This document shows, in pieces, positions 55,320-64,000 of a DNA stretch of 64,000 nt (position 1 is its first letter; each line of letters opens with the position of its first letter). The stretch is taken from NCBI GenBank assembly GCA_014218235.1, contig CM024756.1:72786152-72850151 (forward strand). Reading direction: 5' to 3'. The notes under the pieces are model-generated. The model had not been told where the DNA came from and ran no database searches. It saw only the letters and a program-made list of their open reading frames with translations. The DNA comes from Colocasia esculenta (lineage: Eukaryota > Streptophyta > Magnoliopsida > Alismatales > Araceae). The translations under genes and the position numbers were made by a program.

Positions 55320-57420
55320 TGTCACGGTCCTCACCATTCAGACCCCCTAACCTAATAGCAAGCCTGACTTGAGTCCGCCTCCCGCGAACGGCCGGAGCCT
55401 CGCAAGGGATATCAAACCACGAGTCTGTAGAATCATAAAGGAATCACTCAAACATTCATAAGATCTGCCAATCTCACAAATATTTACAAGATTATACATA
55501 GCCATAGGACAACTGTAGCGAAACTATAACAGAACCTGGGGCATACCCCGAGGTGTACAACAGAAAAAAGAATTACACTGCTGGTGGTGCTGACCCTCCA
55601 CTGGACGACGAGTGCGAAATCTCCTGAACTCCCTCACCTGGTAGGAGGTAGGGGTGAGCCTCACGTGTCACTGGCTCAGTAGGAAAACTCCCTAGAAACC
55701 GAGAAAACCAACACAGATAGCAATGCAGGAAATACTATGCTAACATTCATAATATTGTCTAGCAGGATATAAGACTGTAAGTACCACTTACCATTTGCCG
55801 CTTAATAGGAGTCATCGTAATAAATAAATAAACGGCAAAGCCAAACAAGTGTACGAACTACTGTAGAGAAACGCCACACTCGAGCCACGTCAACTGGTTC
55901 GTGACACCAAGTCACTGACTCAGACAAACCACACAGGACCACCTCTCAGTCTCGCAGCCACGGACGAAAGGTCCAGCTGTCGCTCCACTAACAAGTACAA
56001 AGAACTGTGGAGTCCAACTAAACCACCACAACCTGTAGGTCACATACCTCGCAGGCCCATGCCTGGCACCATTAGGGACTCTGGCCCGAGCTCCCTAACG
56101 TGAGGCACTGGAAAACAGGACTAGCTGGGCCCAGTACATCTACTGGTGTCCTCTCCCCCAACTACGAGCGCGCTACAAGCGACAACACAACAAACTCTCT
56201 CTAGTCACTGTCCCACTGCCGTCTTTCCCTTAGCCGGATGTACTACTCAACACAAGAATGAGGGTTCCAGGAAGACGACAAGACCTCATCGGTACCTAGT
56301 ACCGGTGCAAGCCCGAGCACTCACGTGCCTGGCTCACACAAAACCTGGGCTCCCAACTGAAGAGGTATCCACGGAAGGCGTCAAAACTACACCCACGTAC
56401 ACAGAAACCACGTGCACCACGCACAAGCCACGTAAACCATGTGAACACCAGGTAAACTACACACCACACGCTCCCCGAGAGTGCTAATGCACATCCTACT
56501 ATCATCACATATCACAAACCACGTTAAATGGTAATCAAACACTTACATTTATTCTCGATAACAACATTCGGCTGTTGTCGCGACAAGGTGAAACATCGCC
56601 TACAGAACGCGATGACACGATAGGTCTCCTTCAAAACGCGTCGACTCATGGTGTCGCGACCTGATCGCGACTCCCAAAGAGGTCACGTTAGCAGGTACGA
56701 ACCCTAACCCGGAATCCTTCATCTGGATCACCCAAACTCCTTAAAACCTATGGTTCTCATTCCATTTTCATGCTTTAATGTGTTCCTACACATGCTATCT
56801 AGGGTTTAGAAAGCAGGAACCACATTATCCACATCATACGGGCAATCCACAGATCAAAACACAGAAAATCTCCCTACCTTCATGAAGAACGCTAAGAACG
56901 AAGCCGGCACGATGTTCCCTCTGCTCCATGTGGCGTCCTCGTGGTGGAAACTCGTCGAACCGAACTCTATGAAGCCAAATCGCCTAAGAATCCCTACAGC
57001 AAAACCCCTAGCCGAGCAGAGCTTTCTTCAGCTCTGTTTTGCTAGGGTTACTTAAAAATGTAGTGCAAATAAGAACGCGACACCCTACCTGGTCGCGACC
57101 TGAATGCGGTGAAGCTGACCGTCGCCTTAAGGCTGCTGACGTCAGTTCGTGAGCCAACTGCGACATGCGGCGGACATGCACATGTTCACTTAAACTGACG
57201 GTTTAATGAACGCGGCGCCATGGGTTGTCGCGATCAAACGCGACGCCCTCACTGTCGCGTTAAGAACAGAGAAACAGTGAACACTTTAGGAAAATCACAT
57301 ACCTGCAGAAACCACCTGTCACACACATATCATCGGCCATACACTGGCCTTCACACGTCATCGGCCATACACTGGCCTCCACGACTACACAAAGACCATC
57401 CGAACGGTCGGAACGTTACA
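55320..57420 (-). repeat. 3' LTR of the Tekay element
   Basis: From TGTCACGGTCC to AACGTTACA on the plus strand (2101 bases). It matches 62269-64000 from its left edge on. TCGCGAC motifs lie at 56575-56700 and 57075-57265. Open frames in it (for example 56146-56487) are chance. On the minus strand the bases just before the LTR, TTTTAGGTGATAGTAA, are a weak polypurine tract. Confidence 0.92.
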
Positions 57421-57527
57421 TTACTATCACCTAAAAGAAATTTCCTCATCAAAATTTAAACAGAAGCCAATTATCACATTTCAATGCAATTCATGTAATA
57501 CTACCACCTAAAATGAATAAAACTTAC

Positions 57528-57660
57528 TCAACAAGTATGGATACACTTTTCTCATTTCTTCCGCTAATTCCCAAGTATCTTCACCACCTTGCCTATTCTC
57601 CCATCTACCTTTACCACTCATTTCCTTGTTTCTAAGCTTTTGAATTCTGCGGCCCGAATT
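57528..57660 (-). pseudogene. Chromodomain of the Tekay element
   Basis: The minus strand reads RNKEMSGKGRWENRQGGEDT then WELAEEMRKVYPYLL in one frame, the chromodomain core with its aromatic cage tryptophans (RW and TW). A small insertion or deletion has changed the usual LVKVRW to SGKGRW. In chromoviruses it steers integration to heterochromatin. Confidence 0.8.
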
Positions 57661-57689
57661 TGCACCGGATATTCCGGCATTGACATGTC

Positions 57690-58770
57690 GGGCTTCAAAT
57701 CATCTCTTTGATAGCTAACGATTTGGGTGGATCTTTAATATATTTTCTTAACATTGAAACATGAAACACATCATGAGCATCAGTAAAATCTACTGGCAAA
57801 TCCAATTTCTAGGCTGCTTCACCCATTATTTCTTTTATTTGAAACACCCGACATATCTCGGGCTCAATTTGCCTTTCTTAATACACCTTTAGTAGGAGAC
57901 ACTTTTAAGAATACATATTCACCAACCTCAAATTGTAATGGTCTGCGTCTAACATCTGCATAGCTTTTCTGGCGACTTTGGGTTGTTTTCAACTTTTCTT
58001 GAATGAACTTTACTGTTTCTGCACATTGACGATCATTTCCGGGCCCAAAATCTGCCTCTCTCCTACTTCATCGCATTTAATGGTGATCTGCACGTCCTGC
58101 CATACAATGCTTCATAAGGTGCCATTCCAATACTTGAATGATAGCTGTTGTTATATGTAATTCAACCAAACCCAAATGACGCTCCCAAATGCCTCCCCAC
58201 ACAAGACAGCAAGCTCTCAACATATAGTCATAGTCTGAATTGTTCTTTCCGTTTGCCCATCTGTTTGTGGATGATATGCTGAACTGTAGCGTAGCTCTGT
58301 GCCGATGACTCTTTGTAAACTCCTCCAAACCTGAGGTGAATCAAGGGTCTCGATCTGAAACTATAGTGACTGGTACACCATGCAAAGGTACAATCCTTTC
58401 TACATATAGCTTAGCTAATCTAACAACTGACCATGACATGCTAATGGTAATAATCTGCAAACCTTGGTCAATCTATCCACAAAACCCATATTTGCATTAT
58501 GACCCTGATGAACTGGGCAATCCAACTATGAAATCCATTGCTATGCCATCCCACTTCCACTTCGGAATGGGTAATGGCTGCAACAATCCTCGTGGCTTCT
58601 GATGCTCTGCTTTAATCTGCTGACATACTGCACATCTGGTTATAAACTCTGCAATTTCTCTCTTCATATTTGGCCACTAAAAATGCTTCTTCATATCCTG
58701 ATACATTTTAGTGCTACCTGGGTAGATGGTGTATCTTAGTCTATGAGTTTCTTCCAAAACCTTCTGTCTA
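57690..58770 (-). pseudogene. Integrase of the Tekay element
   Basis: The zinc-binding N-terminus at about 58750-58620 shows YPGSTKMYQDMKKHF and RCAVCQQIKAEH; the second histidine of HHCC is replaced by tyrosine (TAC for CAC) and a stop replaces the usual codon before WPNMKRE. Core motifs around 58330-58080 in changing frames include an SYHSSIGMAPYEALYGR-like end. The C-terminal SRQKSYADVRRRPL-like and KLSPRYVG-like stretches are at 57990-57850. Lesions are many, so it is inactive. Confidence 0.85.
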
Positions 58771-59450
58771 ATTTCTGCATCTTCTGGAACATACTCGTCC
58801 TTTTAGCCTGACCACATTATCATGCCCCAAATTTACTTCATCCATTCTGAGAATATCTGCTAAATTGATATCTGCTCTTTGTGCCTCTACTATTTGCCAG
58901 TAAAGGGAAGGCTCCACTACACTAGTTGCTAATATGCTCGGCGCTGACTGCTTGGCACATGAAAGGAATTCTCCGCCACATCTTGATAAAGTTTCCATTC
59001 TGTGATCATAAGTTGATTCATAACTGCTTTTCTGCTCAATGCATCTGCTACCACATTTGCTCAGCCTAGATGATATGCCAAATTAAAGTCATAATCCTTT
59101 AGATATTCATCCATCGGCGCTGCCTTAAATTTAAATCTTTTGAGAGAAAATATATTTTAAGCTCTTATGATCAGTGAAATCTCAAATCTTTCACCGTACA
59201 AGTATGCCGCCAATCTTCAATGCAAAAACTACTGCTGCCAACTCTAAATCATGAATAGGGTAATTCTCCTCATGTTTCTTCAATTGCTCAGAGGCATAGG
59301 CAACCACTTTACTATGTTGCATTAAAACTGCACCCAACTCTCTTAGATGCATCTGTAAATAGAACAAATCCGCCACTACCCGACGGAATCTCTAAAACTA
59401 GTGCTGAAGTCAACCTCTTCTTCAGCTCTGCAAAACTGTGCCTACACTCC
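58768..59450 (-). pseudogene. RNase H and connection of the Tekay element
   Basis: The minus-strand frame at 59376-59191 carries LMQHSKVVAYASEQLKKHEENYP and DLELAAVVFAL with the catalytic glutamate. The first aspartate is in LFTDASKRVGCS (59350). The end, with a linker at 58998-58768 (DILRMDEVNLGHDNVVRLKGR), leads to integrase. A frame change near 59320 and others break the chain. Confidence 0.85.
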
Positions 59451-60290
59451 GAAGACCACACAAAAGGAACACCCTTTCTTGTCAACCTTGTCATTGGTGC
59501 TGCTATCTTGGAAAAATCTTGAATAAATCTTCTGTAATATCCTGCCAAACCCAGAAAACTCCTAATCTCAAACACAGTCCTCGGCTCTTCCCATTTCATT
59601 ACTGCCTCAACTTTGGTTGGATCCACTGCAATACCTTCACCTGATATCACATGACCCAAAACTGGATCTCCTTTAACCAGAATTCACATTTATTAAATTT
59701 AGCAAATAGCTGATGATCCCTCAATATTTGCAAAGTAGTCCACAAATGAGCTGCATGCTCTTCTTCTGATGTTGAATAAACCAATATATCATCAATAAAG
59801 ATCACTATAAACTGATCCAAATACTGATGAAATATTCTATTCATCAAATTCATAAATGCTACAGGTGCATTTGTCAATCAGAAAGGCATCACAACAAACT
59901 CATAATGTCCATATCTAGTCCAGAAAGCTGCTTCTCAATATCCTCTTCTCTAATCCGCAGCTGATGATATCCTGATCTCAAATCTATCTTGGAAAATACT
60001 TTAGCTGACTACAATTGATCAAATAAATCATCATTCGAGGAAGTGGATACTTATTCTTAATTGTAACTTTATTCAGCTGCCTGTAATCTATACACATCCT
60101 TAAACTGCCATCTTTCTTTCTGACAAATAATACTGGCGCTCCCCATGGTGACTGACTAGGCCTAATAAATCCTTTTTCCAATAATTCTTGCAACTGCTTT
60201 TTCAATTCTTTCAATTCTGCTGGAGCCATTCTATACGGTGCTTTAGAGATAGGTAAGCTACCTGGTTGCAGTTCCACTATGAATCTACCT
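59312..60290 (-). pseudogene. Reverse transcriptase of the Tekay element
   Basis: Frames at 60277-59984, 59877-59647 and 59659-59312 carry KGFIRPSQSPWGAPVLFVRK, CIDYRQLNKVTIKNKYPLPR, TNAPVAFMNLMNRIFHQYLD, FIVIFIDDILVYSTS (FIDD catalytic box), and FLGLAGYYRRFIQDFSKIAA. The IDLRSGYHQLRI region between 59980 and 59880 needs another frame. The three pieces together cover almost the complete domain with only a few frameshifts. Confidence 0.93.
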
Positions 60291-60830
60291 CTCTGCGCAG
60301 AGCTAACCCTGGCAACTCATCCGGGAACACATCTGAAAATTCTCTAACTACTGGCACTGAATCCACAGACTTACTAGATTCAACTAAACTAACTGAAGCG
60401 AGGTACGCTACACATCCCGCATTAATTAACTTTCTAGCTCTAAGTGCAGAAATAATAAACTTGGGAGTGTAAAAAGGCATACCTTGAAATTCAAACACTT
60501 CACCACCAGGTCTGCAAAATCTGACTCTCTTCTTTTCTACAATCAACCAATGCCCCATAGCCTCTAACCAATCCATTCCCAAAATCACATCATACTCTTT
60601 TAATGTTAAAGCATACAATCTTGCAGGCATTTGATTCCCATGGATCACTATTGGGACATCTTCTAAAAAGCGGAAATAAACAAATATCCTCCTGACATGA
60701 ATTTCCACTACCAACTCACAAGATTTCTCTTCTAAAGGAAGTACCATGCTATCCAGAAAATCTTTGGAAATAAATGAATCGGAAGCACCCGGATCATTAA
60801 TACTCTAGCAGAAAATCAAAGAAAGGTAGA
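60277..60830 (-). pseudogene. Protease of the Tekay element
   Basis: The active-site region at 60805-60770 reads DPGASDSFIS on the minus strand, with D-P-G at the catalytic position. LTLKEYDVILGMDWLEAMGH follows at about 60610-60555. The frame continues into AGCVAYLASV and VPVVREFSDVFPDELPGL, which starts RT. A frame change near 60750 separates the active site from the rest. Confidence 0.85.
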
Positions 60831-60865
60831 ATACCTCAACAAGATTTGATACTTTCGCTTGAGCT

Positions 60866-62134
60866 CTAGTAATAGCCATTACTCGACCCGTCCTCCTCTT
60901 TGATATGGTGCATTTCTGCCATGCTCTGCTGACCGCTGAAAGGCTGCTGCTGCTGCGGTTGGGTACCTCTACCATAAGTCTGTTCTCGAGCATACGGGAA
61001 ATTTGCTAAATGTCCTGGCTGCCCACAATTATAACATCTGAAGGATGGAGGTACCGTCGGCTGCCCTGCTGTACTCTGTTGGGATTCCTCTGGAACCAAT
61101 GGCCTGTAGCCACGACCCTGCTGAAAACCTCCCTGCTAAAACCATATTGCCTGCCCCTACCACGGCATCCTTGGAAGAATTTCTTGATCTGCTTGCCCCA
61201 TTTTCCTATTCCAGACGATGATGAAGCTCCAGAAGGTGCTTTTCCCTTGCTGATTCCTCCTGACGATTGTGGATGCCGAAAAACTACCTGAACCTAAACC
61301 ACCTGCCTGAGACTGCCCTTGCCTGGCCCGAACAGTCCTCTCAAGTATTGCTGCTTGCTGGGCTGCCTCTTCCACTGTTCTAAACATCAATGGGATCACT
61401 GCATCTTGCAATCCTGGCCTCAAACCTCGAATAAAGTATTCCACCATCATAGTGTTATCTGTCACTACATATGGGGCATACCTGCTCAGGGCTTTAACCT
61501 CATCTGATATCAGTACCAAAAGATTCCCTGCTGAAGTGTTCTAAACTGCTCTCTCTTCATCTGTGATTTGTATGGGGAAGAAAGAATCATTAAAAACTGA
61601 CAAAAATTCCGTCCATGGAATAGTGTCCTCCGTCCTGCCTGTAAACACTATCTGCTTCTTTAATCGCCACCATTCCTGCGCAAAACCCTCGTAACTGGTA
61701 TGCTGCAAGAATCACTCTATCTTCCTCGGGACACCTCATTATCACAAATACCCTCTCAATTTCATGTATCCAGTGCTCTGCTATATCGGGGTTGGGCCTC
61801 CTGAGTATGTAGGGGGTTGTAATCTCAAAAATCGCTCCACAAGTACCGTAGTCTCCTCTCCAGTAACTGGTCTTACTGGAACTGCCAGTTGTACAGCTAT
61901 TACAGGAGGTACCTCTACTCCGGATGGGGGTGGAACTGGAGCTACTAGTACCGCCTCCTCTGGAAATGGTGGTACCGCTGCAGCTGGTTGTACTTGGGGT
62001 TTCTGATCCAGTCTTACCGAATTTTTGTCAAACTCTCCCAGATTCTTTCTATCATCCTCTGTGTAGGATCCTCTCCTGACCCTTCTCCACTGCCTCCCAA
62101 ATCCCGCCTTTCGGCCATTACTATTCCTGCACAA
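60866..62134 (-). pseudogene. Gag of the Tekay element, with zinc knuckle
   Basis: The frame from 62134 carries an N-terminus with FLRLQPPTYSGGPTPI (61800) and a proline- and valine-rich stretch. The capsid continues in other frames near 61760-61540 and, at 61519-61330, as LSRYAPYVVTDNTMMVEYFIR then GLRPGLQDAVIPL. The zinc knuckle at 61040-60990 reads CYNCGQPGHLANFPYA, in which the last cysteine is replaced by phenylalanine. It would form the particle. Frame changes near 61790 and 61540 break it. Confidence 0.88.
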
Positions 62135-62254
62135 ACATTATCCCAACAATGCAATACACAAGAAATCAATACAAAACCAGGGTCATTACCAGCAGTGGGT
62201 ACAGTAAGAACACGGCTATGTAATTTCTGATTCCTTTATATTCTTACAGATCTT

Positions 62255-62266
62255 GCTCGGATACCA
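62255..62266 (-). promoter_or_regulatory. Primer-binding site of the Tekay element
   Basis: On the minus strand TGGTATCCGAGC, two bases inside the 5' LTR, differs from the initiator-methionine tRNA primer site TGGTATCAGAGC by one base. It fixes the orientation and LTR edge. Confidence 0.88.
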
Positions 62267-62268
62267 AC

Positions 62269-64000
62269 TGTGACGGTCCTCACCGTTCAGACCCGCTAAC
62301 CTAATAGCAAGCCTGACTTTAGTCCGCCTCCCGTGAACGGGCCGGAGCCTCGCAAAGGATATCAAAACCACGAGTCTGTAGAATTATAAAGGAATCACTC
62401 AAACATTCATAAGATCTGCCAATCTCACAAATATTTACAAGATTATACATAGCCATAGGACAACTGTAGCCAAACTATAACAGAACCTGGGGCATACCCC
62501 GAGGTGTACAACAGAAAAGAAGAATTACACTGCTGGTGGTGCTGACCCTCCACTAGACGACGGGTGCGAAGTCTCCTGAACTCCCTCACCTGGTAGGAGG
62601 TAGGGTGAGCCTCACGTGTCACCGGCTCAGTAGGGAACTCCCTAGAAACTGAGCAAACCAACATAGATAGCGAAGCAGGAAATACTTTGCTAACAATTCA
62701 TAATATTGTCTAGTAGGATATAAGACTGTAAGTACCACTTACCATTTGCCTCTTAACAGGAGTCATCGTAAATAAATAAATAAACGGTAAAGCCAAACAA
62801 GTGTACGATCTACTGTAGAGAAACGACACAATCAAGCCACGTCAACTAGTTCGCGACACCAGTCACTGACTCGGACAAACCACACAGGACCACCTCTCAG
62901 TCTCGCAGCCACGAACGAAAGGTCCAGCTATCACTCCACTAACAAGTACAAAGAACTGTGGAGTCCAACTAAACCACCACAACCTGTAGGTCACACACCT
63001 CGCAGGCCCATGCTTGGCACCATTAAGGGACTCTGGCCCGAGTTCCCTAACGCGAGGCACTGGAAAACAGGACTAGCTGGCGCCCAGTACATCTACTGGT
63101 GTCCGTCTCCCCCAACTACGAGCGCGCTACAAGCGACAACACAACAAACTCTCTCTAGTCGCTGTCCCACTGCCGTCTTTCCCTCAGCGGACGTACTACT
63201 CAACATAAGAGTGAGGGTGTCAAGGAAGACGACAAGACCTCATCGGTACCTAGTACCGAGACAAGCCCGAGCACTCACGTGCTTGGCTCACACGAAACCT
63301 GGGGCTCCCAACTGAAGAGGTATCCACGGAAGGCGTCAAACTACATACCACGTACATAGAAACCCGTGCACCACGCACAAGCACGTAAACCACGTGAACA
63401 CCAGGTAAACTACACACCACACACTCCCCGAGCGTCGAAAGAGTGCCAATGCACCTCCTACTATCATCACATATCACAAACCACGTTAAACGGATAATCA
63501 AACACTTACATTTATTCTCGGATAACAGTATTCGGCTGTTGTCGCGACAAGGTGAAACGTCGCCTACAGAATGCAACGCACGATAGGTCTCCTTCTGAAC
63601 ACGTCGACTCATGGTGTCACGACCTGATCGCGACTCCAAAGAGGTCGCGTTAGCAGGTACGAACCCTAACCCGGAATCCTTCATCCGGATCACCCAAACT
63701 CCTTAAAACCTATGCTTCTCATTCCATTTTCATGCTTTAATGTGTTCCTACACATGTTATCTAGGGTTTAGAAAGCAGAAAACACATTATCCACATCATA
63801 CGGGCAATCCACAGATTCAAAACACAGGAATCTCCTTACCTTCACGAAGAACGCTAAGAACGAAGCCGGCACGATGTTCCCTCCGCTCCACATGGCATCC
63901 TCGCTGTGGAAACTCATCGAACGGAACTCTAAGAAGCCAAATCGCCTAAGAATCCCCACAGCAAAAACCCCTGCCGAGCAGAGCTTTCTTCAGCTCTGTT
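62269..64000 (-). repeat. 5' LTR of the Tekay element (partial)
   Basis: Matches 55320 onwards from TGTGACGGTCC and runs out of the window; by comparison with the other LTR about 370 bases are missing. TCGCGAC motifs at 63540-63655 correspond to those at 56575-56700. Confidence 0.92.

Larger units (their letters stand above)
55320..64000 (-). mobile_element. Tekay-type chromovirus with both LTRs (right one partial)
   Basis: Read on the minus strand the order is 5' LTR (from beyond the window to 62269), primer site, gag, zinc knuckle, protease, RT, RNase H, integrase, chromodomain, 3' LTR (57420-55320). The LTRs are clearly homologous, with small differences. The bases before the 3' LTR end are ATGGG (55315-55319); the matching target copy is outside the window. 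It sits in the CACTA element. Frames are broken, but all domains can be read, so this is the most complete chromovirus here. Confidence 0.93.

Noticed and set aside
55320..57420. Open frames such as 56146-56487 as captured gene pieces
   Set aside because: The same frame occurs broken in the other LTR, and both are accounted for as LTR sequence.

Overview
The window is plant nuclear DNA, almost certainly from a flowering plant with a large, repeat-rich genome. I found no convincing host gene, no tRNA or rRNA gene and no bacterial-type feature. Nearly everything is transposon: Ty3/gypsy chromoviruses of the Tekay type, one large Ty3/gypsy element of the Tat/Ogre/Retand group, Ty1/copia elements of the SIRE/Maximus group, several lone LTRs, and one end of a CACTA DNA transposon. 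All coding regions are broken by stops and many one-base indels. The species cannot be named from this sequence.

Layout. 1-5915 (+): 3' part of a Tekay chromovirus (protease end, RT, RNase H, integrase, chromodomain, 3' untranslated region with a short-motif array, LTR). The LTR is followed by a primer-binding site and leader (to 6133), as in a tandem or recombined element. 6134-8030: a probable lone Tekay-like LTR. About 8051-9628 (+): a SIRE-type LTR with a GTCGAC-rich U3 and a TATA box, cut by a 100-base N gap. 9729-12360 (-): partial SIRE interior (copy B). 12361-28171 (-): a SIRE element (copy A) with a 3' LTR stub, polypurine tract, accessory (env-like position) gene, RNase H, RT, integrase, protease, gag, primer site and 5' LTR. 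A 4.4-kb lone LTR with a perfect 5-bp target duplication splits its accessory gene (15108-19543).

28172-52291 (+): one old Tekay-type gag-pol. Its gag is split by the Tat element (28681-47206, - strand) and its RT by a 3.1-kb lone LTR (48901-51994). The RT then ends at a CACTA terminus (52292). 52292-55319: CACTA subterminal and internal DNA. 55320-64000 (-): a Tekay chromovirus with both LTRs (the right one leaves the window), inserted in the CACTA element.

The most interesting part is inside the Tat element. Between its integrase and 3' LTR are two genes on the opposite strand that keep GT-AG introns: one like plant retroelement antisense proteins of the DUF7745 kind (31392-32825), and one plant mobile domain gene with a coiled-coil tail and six introns (33236-36008). 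The first has its own TATA box. Clusters of the octamer-like TCGCGAC motif lie by these genes and in LTRs of otherwise different families. Two-gene antisense cargo is in line with what is known for Tat elements, so it is notable rather than certainly new.
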